Source: Planctomycetota bacterium (GTDB lineage: Bacteria > Planctomycetota > Planctomycetia > Pirellulales > UBA1268). From it: a DNA stretch of 39,028 nt. Shown one piece after another: positions 24,738-35,491 of the stretch (the first letter of the stretch is position 1; each line of letters starts with the position of its first letter). The notes beneath the pieces were generated by a model, which saw nothing but the letters and a program-made list of their open reading frames with translations, did not search any database and was not told the DNA's origin. The stretch lies in contig QWPN01000069.1 in NCBI GenBank assembly GCA_003671185.1, positions 1 through 39,028 of the forward strand. Reading direction: 5' to 3'. The translations under genes were made by a program, and so were the position numbers.

Positions 24738-26033
24738 TCACCGACGGCGGGGCTCCGGCAGCCAGGCCGCCACCGCGGCCCCGCCGGCGATCACTGCCGC
24801 ACCGGCCACGAACACATGCCGAAAACCGAGCAGGTCGACCGCCATCCCCACCAACGGCGACACCACGAAGGGCGCGGCCAAGGCCACGCCCACGATGCTC
24901 ACGTAGCGCGGATGCTCGCCGGCGGTTGGTGCCAGTTCCAATGCGTAATTCGTGAACACCTTCAGCGCCACGGGGTTCAGCCCCAGCGGCACGTAGACGA
25001 TCCAAAACCAGTGCACGGCCGTGGCGTGCGGCAGCAGTGACAGGCCGGTGACGATCAGCGGTGTCGACGCCGACAGCGCCACGAGCCAGACCAGCACCAC
25101 CTGCGTGCCACGCTGGTCGCAGAGCGGGCCCGCGAACAGGCTGACGACGCCGGTGGCGGCGTTCTGCACGATCACCCAGGTGAGCAGCGCGCCGAGCGGG
25201 CTGCCCAGCCGATCGCGGGCGAACGCCTGGTAGTGCGGAAACAGCATGATGACGGTCGAGAAACAGGCCGCCACGACGGCCAGCCGCACGAGCCCGCGGT
25301 CGGTGGCCAGGAGCCGTTGCCAATCCCGCAGGCCGGCACGGAATGCGGCGGGTCCGCGCACGCCGGGATGCGACGCGTCGCCCGCCGCGTCTGGCCGCTC
25401 GTCGAGCAGCATCGGGAACAGCGCCGCCAGCGCGAAGAATGCCGCCGTGGCGGTGAAGATCAGCGGAAACCCGTCCTCCATCGCCAGCCAGGGGCCCAGC
25501 AGCCAGAGCGCCGCCACGATCGCCAGCGCGCTGCCCAGCGTGGCGCTGACGAGCATGGCGCGGCCGCGCCGCGTTACCGGCACGAGCTTGCCCTGCACGG
25601 CGGCCAGCACCAGCTGGTTGAGGCCGTTCGCCGTGGAGAAGGCGGCGTAGAGGACGAGAAACAGTCCCGCCAGCAGTTCCCGGCGACTGCCCTGGAGCAG
25701 GGTCCAGGCGCCGGCCAGCAGCGCGAAACAGGCGGCCATGGCCAGGCTGGTGCGCACCAGCGTCCACTTCTTGAGGGGCCGCCGGGCGAGCGCGGCCGAG
25801 AACAACAGCGGCGGCACGCTCTGCCCGCCGCGGTTGAGGACGGGCAGCAGGCCGCGCAGGAGCCCGGAGTCGACGACCGCGTCGAGCACCGCGGGCATGA
25901 TGATGGTCTCCGTCTTGAAGATCCATCCCACGCGCAGGAGTATCTGGTAGCACTCGAGCCAAAACGTGTTGCACGCCTCGCGGCGGGCCGGATCGACATC
26001 CGGGGCTCGTGCATCATCGGGCGGGTCGGACAT
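24738..26033 (-). CDS. MFS-like multi-pass membrane transporter
   Basis: 431 residues from the ATG at 26033, though a GTG at 26144 and an ATG at 26087 are also in frame. About 12 hydrophobic helices are present in two halves, with a central charged loop (DERPDAAGDASHPGVRGPAA). MFS-like traits include LLPVLNRGGQSVPPLLF, the loop ALARRPLKKWT between helices, and SLFAGPLCDQRGTQVVLVWL in the second half, resembling the family's basic loop motif A. No substrate can be named. It lies downstream of the CYTH gene on the same strand, with a gap of about 130 bases depending on the start. Confidence 0.75.
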   Translation of the reverse strand: MSDPPDDARAPDVDPARREACNTFWLECYQILLRVGWIFKTETIIMPAVLDAVVDSGLLRGLLPVLNRGGQSVPPLLFSAALARRPLKKWTLVRTSLAMAACFALLAGAWTLLQGSRRELLAGLFLVLYAAFSTANGLNQLVLAAVQGKLVPVTRRGRAMLVSATLGSALAIVAALWLLGPWLAMEDGFPLIFTATAAFFALAALFPMLLDERPDAAGDASHPGVRGPAAFRAGLRDWQRLLATDRGLVRLAVVAACFSTVIMLFPHYQAFARDRLGSPLGALLTWVIVQNAATGVVSLFAGPLCDQRGTQVVLVWLVALSASTPLIVTGLSLLPHATAVHWFWIVYVPLGLNPVALKVFTNYALELAPTAGEHPRYVSIVGVALAAPFVVSPLVGMAVDLLGFRHVFVAGAAVIAGGAAVAAWLPEPRRR

Positions 26034-26160
26034 CGTGCGGAATCCGGGCGGCAGGTCGGGCGGGCAGACGGGAGCATGGGGGTTCATGCCGCGGCCGTCC
26101 ATCCGCGCGACGAACCCCCGACCCGTCGAGCCCGCTGCCGGCACAGCGGCACCCCGCCGC

Positions 26161-26775
26161 TCAGCAACCGGCGGCGATCAACAGTTCGAGGTAACTGCGG
26201 CGCTCGGGGGCCGTGCAGCCGAGTTCGCGGGCCAGTGCCGCGATACAGGCGGTGGCCTGCGGCACCTCGCCGGCACCCGACTGCAGTTCGAGTTCCAGAA
26301 AGTCGCCCAGGCCGGCCACGGTATCGAGAGCCACTTCGACCTCGGTGCCCTGCCAGGGCACGCGGGCGGGCCGGCGGCGCTTGGCGACGTCGCGGACACG
26401 ACGGAAGCCGAGGGCCTCGAGGAGATCGGTCCAGCGATCGATCGTCGCCTGCCCCCCCTTCGGCCCGCCCGGCAGGGGCGTCACCTGGGCCAGCCCCAAC
26501 TCCATCTCCAGCCGCGTTTTGGTGGCAGTGTCGATCCGCGGACCTTTCCACGTCACCATCACGTCATTGCCCGTGCGGCGCAGCCGCAGCGCCTCGTCAC
26601 TGCGGACGAAATCCCGGCAGGGATGGGCGAAGTAGCGGTCCACCTGCTCAACCGGGTCGCGGAATCGGGCGGCCAAAACCACCAGCTGGCGCTCGACTGC
26701 GGCCGGGTCGGCGACGCGGAACTTTTGCTCGACTTCGTACACTGCTCTTGCCCCCGTCGGCCTCGCGGCACCCAT
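26161..26775 (-). CDS. CYTH-domain protein (CyaB/ThTPase-like)
   Basis: 204 residues from the ATG at 26775. The CYTH signature ExExK is EVEQK (E14, E16, K18), followed by the alternating charged strands expected for the tunnel fold: LRLRRTGNDVMVTWKGPR, TKTRLEMELG, and EVEVALDTVAGLGDFLELEL. Family members bind triphosphates in a metal-lined tunnel (class IV adenylate cyclase, thiamine triphosphatase, tripolyphosphatase). Length and the AGLGDFLELEL motif resemble CyaB-type proteins. The GTG at 26742 would give a start directly at the domain (VYEVEQKF) and would clear the 5' overlap with the divergent gene. Substrate not assigned. Confidence 0.85.
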   Translation of the reverse strand: MGAARPTGARAVYEVEQKFRVADPAAVERQLVVLAARFRDPVEQVDRYFAHPCRDFVRSDEALRLRRTGNDVMVTWKGPRIDTATKTRLEMELGLAQVTPLPGGPKGGQATIDRWTDLLEALGFRRVRDVAKRRRPARVPWQGTEVEVALDTVAGLGDFLELELQSGAGEVPQATACIAALARELGCTAPERRSYLELLIAAGC

Positions 26776-26782
26776 CCTGCGC

Positions 26783-27358
26783 ATGATACCCTCCCGCACC
26801 CTCCCGGCAGCCGTCGGCCTGCTCGTCATCCTGGCCGGCTGCGACGCACACCCCGACGGCCATCCGGCCCTCGGCCGGCCGCTCGAGCCCCTGCCCGTGG
26901 TGTCGCTGGCTGATCCGCCCGCCGCTCCGCCCGAGTTCGCCGGCAAGGTCACGCTGCTCAACCTGTGGGGCACATGGTGCCCGCCCTGCCGCCGCGAACT
27001 GCCCGCGCTGGTCCGGCTGGCCGGCAGGCTGGCCGGCGACGCCCGGTTCCAACTCGTCGCCATCTCGTGCGGCCCGAGCGGCGACGAGCAGGCTGACGCG
27101 CTCGCCGCCGAAACCCGCGGTTTCCTCGCCGCACAGCGGCTCGCCGTCGAGGCCTGGGTGTTCGCCGATCCGCTCGCCCGCGCGGTGTTCACGTCGCAAC
27201 TGGCCCTGGAGGCGTTTCCCACGACCTACCTGGTGGGCCCCGATGCCCGCGTCCGCGCCGTGTGGGTGGGCTACCGAGCGGGCGACGAAGCGGCCATGGC
27301 CGCCGCGGTGCTGGCCCTGCTCAAGGAGCAGAAGCCCGTCGTGGAAGCGGCACGCTGA
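26783..27358 (+). CDS. TlpA-like thioredoxin-fold lipoprotein
   Basis: 191 residues. The N-terminus MIPSRTLPAAVGLLVILAGC is a lipoprotein signal with lipobox LAGC (C20). The thioredoxin domain has NLWGTWCPPCRREL, with the redox pair C66/C69 (CPPC), and the cis-proline loop FPTTYL. TlpA/ResA-type proteins reduce disulfides outside the cytoplasm, for example in cytochrome c maturation. A specific partner cannot be told. The ATG lies only 7 bases from the 5' end of the divergent CYTH gene. It converges on thiE with 18 bases between stops. Confidence 0.9.
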   Translation: MIPSRTLPAAVGLLVILAGCDAHPDGHPALGRPLEPLPVVSLADPPAAPPEFAGKVTLLNLWGTWCPPCRRELPALVRLAGRLAGDARFQLVAISCGPSGDEQADALAAETRGFLAAQRLAVEAWVFADPLARAVFTSQLALEAFPTTYLVGPDARVRAVWVGYRAGDEAAMAAAVLALLKEQKPVVEAAR

Positions 27359-27376
27359 ATCAGCGCCCAGCCGCCG

Positions 27377-28480
27377 TCAGCGCGTGCCGGACGCGGCCAG
27401 TCGCGCCAGGCCGTCGATCAGGTCGCGGGCGGCGCGGGCCGGATCGCGGGCCTGTGTCACGGCGGAAGCCACGGCCACGCGGGTCACCCCCAGCGCGGCA
27501 AGGTCCGCCAGCCGCTCCACGGAGATGCCGCCGATCGCGAATGACGGCAGGGCGATCTCGCGCACCACGGTCTGGAGAAACTCGGGTGTGGCCTGCGTGG
27601 CGAACGCCTTCGTCGCCGATGGGAAACAGGGGCCGATGCCGAGGTAGTCGGCACCCGCGGCCGCCGCGTCACGGGCTTCCCTCACGTCGTGCGCCGTGCG
27701 GCCCACGAGCGCTGCCGGACCGAGCACACGGCGGGCCAGCGGCACTGGCAGGTCGTCCGCGCCGACGTGGGCCCCGACGCCAGTCGCGGCCGCCACGTCG
27801 ACGCGATCATTGACGACCACCAGCGGCCGCAGGGCGGGATCGCGGCGCCGCACGATCGCCACCGCCTGCGTGGCCCGTGCCGCGAGTTCGGGCACGGTCA
27901 GCCCCTTGTCACGAACCTGGAACATGCGCACCCCCGCCTCGACGAGCGACTCCATCATGCGGGAGAAGGCCGCCGGACCGTCGCGGCCATCGACAAGCAC
28001 GCAGAGGCTGATGTCCGCCAGCCGGTCGCGGGCCCGCACGGCGGCCAGGAGACCGCGCTCCAGGTCGTAGAGCCGGTAGCGGATGCGTTCGAAGCGCGGG
28101 GCGGCGGTCGGGGCCACGATCGCGGCGCACTCCTGCAGGCTGCGCAGTGCCTGTGCTCCCCGTGCGGCATTGGCCACCACGAGATCGTCGCTGTTCACTC
28201 GCGGGAGGGCAGCCGCTGCCGCCAGTCCCACGCCCACGTCGCCACCCACGTCGCGGGAAGCCGCCCGACGGCGCCACGGCTCGCCCGCCAGGATCGCGGC
28301 GAGTTCGTGCCGCAGGTCCTTCGCCAGCGCCGTGAGCGGCACATCGTCCAGGCCGAAGCGAGCCACGTCTTCCAGCACCCGCAGCGCCTCCGCGGCGCGG
28401 TTGGCGGAAGCGTCGACCACCCGCCACGCGCCGGCCCAGTCTGGTCGCAGCGGTTCGCCGGCAGATTCGCTGGTTTGCAT
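27377..28480 (-). CDS. thiE: ThiD2-ThiE fusion: thiamine phosphate synthase
   Basis: 367 residues from the ATG at 28480. Residues about 18-120 are the ThiD2-like domain: RVVDASANRAAEALRVLEDV, ARFGLDD, LTALAKDLRHELAAI, then RDVGGDVG and ANAARGAQALRSLQE. Residues about 160-365 are ThiE, a TIM barrel: FQVRDKGLT, VVVNDRVDVA, GAHVGADDLPV, VGRTAHDV, DYLGIGPCFPSATK, and AIGGIS. ThiE joins HMP-pyrophosphate and thiazole phosphate. ThiD2 domains are linked to HMP phosphate kinase activity. The fusion would therefore do two consecutive steps of thiamine synthesis. No TPP riboswitch is seen in its leader. Confidence 0.9.
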   Translation of the reverse strand: MQTSESAGEPLRPDWAGAWRVVDASANRAAEALRVLEDVARFGLDDVPLTALAKDLRHELAAILAGEPWRRRAASRDVGGDVGVGLAAAAALPRVNSDDLVVANAARGAQALRSLQECAAIVAPTAAPRFERIRYRLYDLERGLLAAVRARDRLADISLCVLVDGRDGPAAFSRMMESLVEAGVRMFQVRDKGLTVPELAARATQAVAIVRRRDPALRPLVVVNDRVDVAAATGVGAHVGADDLPVPLARRVLGPAALVGRTAHDVREARDAAAAGADYLGIGPCFPSATKAFATQATPEFLQTVVREIALPSFAIGGISVERLADLAALGVTRVAVASAVTQARDPARAARDLIDGLARLAASGTR

Positions 28481-28494
28481 GGCTTTCCCCGTCC

Positions 28495-28503
28495 GTTGTA
28501 GCA
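28495..28503 (-). promoter_or_regulatory. Candidate extended -10 (TGCTACAAC) for thiE
   Basis: On the minus strand TGCTACAAC stands 14 bases before the thiE ATG, in the 90-base divergent gap. A weak TTCTCC lies 18 bases further upstream. It resembles the TGCTAGAAT elements at 783 and 29229. Confidence 0.35.
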
Positions 28504-28516
28504 CGCCCCGGACGCC

Positions 28517-28545
28517 TTGGAGAAACCGTCCCGGGGGCCTACACT
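28517..28545 (+). promoter_or_regulatory. Candidate promoter for the TPR membrane protein
   Basis: TTGGAG (28517-28522) and TACACT (28540-28545) are separated by exactly 17 bases, 25 bases before the ATG at 28571. Each hexamer matches consensus at four of six positions. Inferred. Confidence 0.4.
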
Positions 28546-28570
28546 CCCGCCCCCCTTGCGGAACGCCCCC

Positions 28571-29164
28571 ATGCCCGCCGCCCGACACCTCACGCTCCTC
28601 TGGCCGGGACTGCCCTGGCTGTGGCTGCGCGGCAGCCTGACGGGGCTTGTGCTGGCGCTGGCGTTCGGCGTGGCGTTCGACGTGGCAGTGGTGACGACGT
28701 GGATTTGGACGGGCCTCGTGGAGCCCCCTTTCCTGATCGCATTGTGGACGGCCACGGCTGCCATCTGGCTGGTCTCGACGGCGTCCGCCGCGGCGGCCTT
28801 TCCGCCTCCCATCCACAGCGCCCGTCCAGAGGAGGCCGACGCGCTGTTCCTCAAGGCCCGCGACGCCTACCTGGCCCGTGACTGGGTCGCCACGGAGACT
28901 CGGCTGCGGGCACTGCTGGAAATCGCCCCCACCGACGGCGAGGCCCAACTCCTGCTGGGCACGCTGCTGCGCCGGGTGGGACGAGGTGCGGAGGCCAGGC
29001 AGGCGTTGCAGAAACTGTCTGGCAGCGATTCCGGCGCCGCCTGGCGAGACGCCATCGGGGCCGAACTCCGCCGGCTGGATGCCGACGCTCCGGTTCCCGC
29101 CGGGGCCGTGCTGCATCTGGCCGAGGCGGCCCGTCCGGCCCGGTCACGGAACGCGGCCGCCTGA
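28571..29164 (+). CDS. Small membrane protein with TPR-like cytoplasmic or periplasmic domain
   Basis: 197 residues from the ATG at 28571. Two hydrophobic helices come first (about residues 18-45, LTGLVLALAFGVAFDVAVV, and 50-75, LIALWTATAAIWLVSTASAA). They are followed by a helical-repeat region of TPR type: EADALFLKARDAYLARDWVA, then APTDGEAQLLLGTLLRRVG and RGAEARQALQKL. TPR segments mediate protein contacts. The pathway is unknown. It is divergent from thiE and 192 bases upstream of clpC on the same strand. Confidence 0.7.
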   Translation: MPAARHLTLLWPGLPWLWLRGSLTGLVLALAFGVAFDVAVVTTWIWTGLVEPPFLIALWTATAAIWLVSTASAAAAFPPPIHSARPEEADALFLKARDAYLARDWVATETRLRALLEIAPTDGEAQLLLGTLLRRVGRGAEARQALQKLSGSDSGAAWRDAIGAELRRLDADAPVPAGAVLHLAEAARPARSRNAAA

Positions 29165-29228
29165 CGCATCGGTGAAAACGGCCCGCGCAGCGGCCACCAC
29201 ATCGGCCACGGACGGCTTTTTTACCCAC

Positions 29229-29237
29229 TGCTAGAAT
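29229..29237 (+). promoter_or_regulatory. Extended -10 promoter element TGCTAGAAT for clpC
   Basis: The same 9-mer as at 783 lies 120 bases before the clpC ATG. It directly follows a T6 tract (29217-29222) that may mark the end of the preceding transcript, although no good stem precedes it. No CtsR or CIRCE operator is evident in the leader. Confidence 0.4.
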
Positions 29238-29356
29238 ACGTGGACGGAATTGGCGTAGGGTTTGCACCGTCCGAATTCGGAGTTCCCGGGACTGCCGGAA
29301 TGACACCCGCCTCGGGCGGGACGGCGGCCGGGCCTCGAGGCACGAAGGATTCCCCC

Positions 29357-31903
<2,547 letters not shown>

Positions 31904-31912
31904 CGGAATGGT

Positions 31913-31929
31913 GCCGTGCGGCCCACGGC
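31913..31929. terminator. Possible bidirectional terminator between clpC and the DUF1501 gene
   Basis: GCCGTG and CACGGC form a 6-bp stem around CGGCC in the 80-base convergent gap. It lacks a U-tract on either side, so the call is weak. Confidence 0.25.
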
Positions 31930-31983
31930 GGTGCCGGAAACTCCGCCCTGCCGCGCAGCATGTGGCCGGGTGCGCCGTCTCGA

Positions 31984-33267
31984 TCAGGAGAGGATGGCCG
32001 CGATCGGCTTGCCTCCGCCGCCGATCTTGAAGGGGCGGCCGTTGGGCGCCTGAAACTCCTTGCCGCAGGGCAGGCCGCAGGCCGCGGCGATGGTGGTGTT
32101 GAAATCCGCCACCGAAACGGCATCCCTCGCGGGACTGAACCCCCGCTCGTCGCTGGCTCCGTACACCGCGCCTGCCTGCACCCCGGCCCCGGCCAGGACG
32201 CAGGAAAACACGCCTGGATGATGGTCGCGGCCGGCGTTCTCGTTGACCCGCGGCGTCCTGCCGAACTCCGTGGCCAGCACGACGAGCGTCGAGGACAAGA
32301 GCCCGCGGTCCTGCAGGTCCTCGAGGAGCGTGGCCAACGCCCGGTCGAGCTGCGGCCCCTTCTCCTCCATCTCGTCGAACACGTCGCGGTGCATGTCCCA
32401 GCCCCCGAACTCCACCTCCACGCAGCGCACGCCGGCCTCCACCAGCCGCCGCGCCAGCAGGCAACCCAGGCCCGCCTTCGACTCCCCGTACCTGGCGCGC
32501 ATCTCCGGCTTCTCCTTGGAGATGTCGAACGCCTGCAGGTCGACGCTGCCCAGCAGGCGGACGGCGTCCTTGTAGAGCTGGTTGTAGGCCTGCACCTCGG
32601 GGCCTGGATAACGCTCCTTGAAGTCACGATCGATCTTCTCGGCGAGGGCCAGCCGCCGCGTGAACGACTTCTCGGAGAGGTAGCCGGGCCGCTTGGTGTT
32701 CTCCAGGCCTTTTGTCGGATCGGCGATCGGCACCGGCCCCAGCGAAGGGTCGAGAAATCCGGCGCCGGGGTGTTCGTTACCGTTGCCCACAAGCACGTAG
32801 CCCGGCAGATCCTTGCTGATTCTGCCCATGGCATGGACGGCCCAGGAGCCGAAGGCCGGGTGACGAATGCTGTTGATCATCTGGTAGCTCGTCCGCATCA
32901 GGTACTGGCCCTGCTCGTGGGCACCGGTCTCGGTGGACAGCGAGCGAATCACGGCCAGCCGCTCGGAGAGGCCGGCCAGTCTCTCCAGATGCTGGCCGAA
33001 CACGATGCCCGGCGTCTTCGTGCGGATGGGCTTTGTCTCCCCCTGCTCCTCCCGGCCGGGCTTGGGATCGAAGGTGTCGATGTGGCTCATCGCCCCCTGC
33101 ATCATCAGATAGATGATGTTCCTGGCCCGGGCCGGCGTGGCTGCGGCCGCTTCCAGGCAGTGTGACAGTGCTGGCAGCAGTCCCACGCCCAGCGTCGCCC
33201 GGGCGATACGGCTGAACGCATCCCGCCGGGCCAGCGGCTGATCGGCCCACGTCATATCGCCGTACAT
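31984..33267 (-). CDS. DUF1501 family protein (Tat-type export signal)
   Basis: 427 residues. DUF1501 (PF07394) features: ARNIIYLMMQGAMSHIDTFD near residue 50, ETKPIRTKTPGIVFGQHL, a HEQGQYLMRTS block, EVEFGGWDMHRDVFDEM, LVVLATEFGRTPRVN, GRDHHPGVFSCVLAG, and GASDERGFSPARDAVS. The fold is of the alkaline-phosphatase/sulfatase-like superfamily with His/Asp metal-site-like residues. The reaction is not established. The N-terminal ARRDAF plus a hydrophobic stretch resembles a twin-arginine signal. An inner ATG at 33255 is possible. It follows the DUF1549/DUF1553 gene by 44 bases, the standard planctomycete pairing. Confidence 0.92.
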   Translation of the reverse strand: MYGDMTWADQPLARRDAFSRIARATLGVGLLPALSHCLEAAAATPARARNIIYLMMQGAMSHIDTFDPKPGREEQGETKPIRTKTPGIVFGQHLERLAGLSERLAVIRSLSTETGAHEQGQYLMRTSYQMINSIRHPAFGSWAVHAMGRISKDLPGYVLVGNGNEHPGAGFLDPSLGPVPIADPTKGLENTKRPGYLSEKSFTRRLALAEKIDRDFKERYPGPEVQAYNQLYKDAVRLLGSVDLQAFDISKEKPEMRARYGESKAGLGCLLARRLVEAGVRCVEVEFGGWDMHRDVFDEMEEKGPQLDRALATLLEDLQDRGLLSSTLVVLATEFGRTPRVNENAGRDHHPGVFSCVLAGAGVQAGAVYGASDERGFSPARDAVSVADFNTTIAAACGLPCGKEFQAPNGRPFKIGGGGKPIAAILS

Positions 33268-33311
33268 GGCCTGGTTCCTTCCTCGCTGGCCGGTCCCGAT
33301 CGGGCCGCCCG

Positions 33312-35366
33312 CTACTGGATGAAGATGAATTCCCGAGTGTTGAGCAGCGCCCAGATCAGGTTCCCGCAGCCGGCCGCGGGCGTGTCGGCGGCGCGAATTT
33401 CCTCGTTGGCCAGCGCCCGATCCTCGGCCGACGGCCGGCGCGTGAGGAGTGCCATGAACACCACGTCGACCGCGTCCTGCGCAGGATGCGCCAGCACCTC
33501 GTCGTAGATCACGCTGCCGCGTTCCAACATGCTGTGCGTGATCGGCCCGTTGAACATGGCGAGGATCTGCGGCACGGTGGCCACGGTGCGGCCCCCCTCG
33601 ATCACCTCGCGGTCGCTCTGGCCGAACTGCCGGAGGAAATGGCCCAGCGGCAGCGGAGTGGGCAGTTCGCTGGCCCGCACGAGCACCTGCCCCTTGTATC
33701 CATACGTGGCCTGCAGGTGCTGCCGATAGGCGCCGATGCCATACGTGTCAGCAAACTTCCTGTAGCTCCGTTCCACGTCGGCGTACGTCGTGTCGGCGGC
33801 CGCCAGGTCGACGTCGACGAGCTTCGCGAAGGCCGCGGACTCCGGCCGTTGGAACGCCCACTCGTTGCGGGCCACGAGCGTGAGGATCGAATCCCAGAGT
33901 TGCTCCGCGGTCAAACGCCGCAGGGCCGGTCCGGTGAAGCGGAACGGTGCTGTCGACGCGGGATCGTGCAACACGGCCCGGCGCTGGTAGGCGTCGGTCG
34001 AGACCAGCAGCCGCAGGAATTCGCGGAGATCGAAATCGAGCCGCAGCATCTCGTCCGTGAGGTGCTCGAGCAGTTCGGGATACGAGGCGGGGTTGTCATC
34101 CTTGAAATCATCGACCGGTTCGACGAGGCCCACGCCCATCACCCGACGCCACATGCGGTTGGCGATCGTGCGGGCGAACTGCCGGTTGTCGCGAGACGTG
34201 ACCCAGCCGGCGAACTGCCGCCGGCCGTCCCCGGTCGGCGCCGGCTCCTCGCCCCACAGCACCTTGGGCGCGACCGCGGCCAGCGGCTTGTCATCGTCGT
34301 ATTGGTAGTCGTGCGGCAGGAGGAGCTTGGCAGGGCGGTAGTGCACGCTCGTCAGGTTGGCGGCGACAAACTGGTTGAAGTCCCCGGAAAACTCACGCTC
34401 GCGAACCTTTTCCCGGACGGCGCCCACGATCTCCTTGACCCGCCGCTGGGCCTCGGCGTTCGCATTCTTCGTGGCCTGGGCTCCCTGCCGGGAAGCCTCT
34501 TCGTCCTTCTCCCTGGCACCGGCCTGCCGCATGCGGGTGCCCGACGTGAACGCGGCGAGTTCGTAGAACTGGTGCTGCGTCCACCTGTCGAAGGGATGGT
34601 CGTGGCACTGGGCGCAGCCGATCTGCGTGCCCAGGAATACCCGCACGGTGTTGTCGACGTAGGGTAGTGGCATCCCCTTGTCGCGGAGCTGGAAACCGGC
34701 GGCGGGGTTCTCCCACACCTTGCCGTCGGCCGTGAGCATGTCGTGAACCCACGCGTCGTACGGCGTGTTGGCGGCGATCGACCGCTTTACCCAGTCGAGA
34801 TAGGGCTCGAAGTACAGGTCTTTCTGCGGCCGCTCGCAGAGGCGGAGGATGTCGGCCCAGAAGTTGTAGGTGTGGCTGACGTAATCGGGGCTTTCCAGCA
34901 GCCGGTCGATGAGGTCGGCACGCCGGGTGTCCGCCTGCGAGTCGAGGAAGCGCACCGCTTCGTCGTACGAGGGAATTCGGCCGCCCAGGTCCAGGTAGAT
35001 GCGGCGCACGAATTGGGCGTCGTTGAGCGGCCCGGCGGCTGCGACGCCATGCTGCTGCCAATGCTTGGCCAGCAATTCATCGATCCGCGCTGCCGCCGCC
35101 GCCACCTGCGGCCGGGTAGCCCGGTCGACCGGCGCGACGCGCATCACCTTTCCCTTGGGCTGGGCCATCGCGGCCGCCGGCAGTTTGAAGGGGGCCGGCT
35201 TCGTGGACTTCTTTCCGCCCGCCGCCGGCGCCTTCCTCACGGTGTCGGGCTTGTGGGCCACTGCGGCGACCGGCAGCAGCCAGACCACCGACGCCAGGCA
35301 GATGAACACCACCTGCGGCGTCGCGCCGCGGCCTACGCGAAACATTGAACGGTGAGCGTCCCGCAT
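33312..35366 (-). CDS. DUF1549/DUF1553 domain protein with CxxCH motif
   Basis: 684 residues. A signal peptide-like segment (VVFICLASVVWLLPVAAVAH) follows the start. The ATG at 35345 is an alternative. A Lys/Pro/Ala-rich linker leads to DUF1549 at about residues 85-290 (FVRRIYLDLGGRIPS, RADLIDRLLESPDYV), which ends with IGCAQCHDHPFDRW. C251, C254 and H255 in that block form a heme-c-like CxxCH. DUF1553 covers about 400-660 (NRQFARTIANRMWRRVMG, AYQRRAVLHDPAST, LTAEQLWDSIL, MALLTRRPSAEDRAL). A separate N-terminal cytochrome domain, often present, is missing. Function is unknown. It is expected in the periplasm with the DUF1501 partner. Confidence 0.92.
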   Translation of the reverse strand: MRDAHRSMFRVGRGATPQVVFICLASVVWLLPVAAVAHKPDTVRKAPAAGGKKSTKPAPFKLPAAAMAQPKGKVMRVAPVDRATRPQVAAAAARIDELLAKHWQQHGVAAAGPLNDAQFVRRIYLDLGGRIPSYDEAVRFLDSQADTRRADLIDRLLESPDYVSHTYNFWADILRLCERPQKDLYFEPYLDWVKRSIAANTPYDAWVHDMLTADGKVWENPAAGFQLRDKGMPLPYVDNTVRVFLGTQIGCAQCHDHPFDRWTQHQFYELAAFTSGTRMRQAGAREKDEEASRQGAQATKNANAEAQRRVKEIVGAVREKVREREFSGDFNQFVAANLTSVHYRPAKLLLPHDYQYDDDKPLAAVAPKVLWGEEPAPTGDGRRQFAGWVTSRDNRQFARTIANRMWRRVMGVGLVEPVDDFKDDNPASYPELLEHLTDEMLRLDFDLREFLRLLVSTDAYQRRAVLHDPASTAPFRFTGPALRRLTAEQLWDSILTLVARNEWAFQRPESAAFAKLVDVDLAAADTTYADVERSYRKFADTYGIGAYRQHLQATYGYKGQVLVRASELPTPLPLGHFLRQFGQSDREVIEGGRTVATVPQILAMFNGPITHSMLERGSVIYDEVLAHPAQDAVDVVFMALLTRRPSAEDRALANEEIRAADTPAAGCGNLIWALLNTREFIFIQ

Positions 35367-35407
35367 GATGACCCGATGCTCGGCGGCTGCAGACGAGATA
35401 CCCCCGA

Positions 35408-35444
35408 ATTATCCCGGAATCACGGCGGCGTGGAAGTGCCGCCG
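35408..35444 (-). promoter_or_regulatory. Hairpin and candidate -10 upstream of the DUF1549/DUF1553 operon
   Basis: On the minus strand a 7-bp stem CGGCGGC/GCCGCCG (35444-35438 and 35429-35423, 8-base loop) is followed by GATAAT (35413-35408), a five-of-six -10 match 41 bases before the ATG at 35366. The stem may end the upstream small-protein transcript or be an operator. Inferred. Confidence 0.35.
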
Positions 35445-35491
35445 GACGCGGCAGCGTACACGACCCCGCGGAGCCGTTCCGGGGGCCGCGC

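Noticed and set aside
28481-28570. TPP riboswitch ahead of thiE
   Set aside because: The leader is too short and lacks the conserved CTGAGA and ACCTGA-type core segments on the minus strand.
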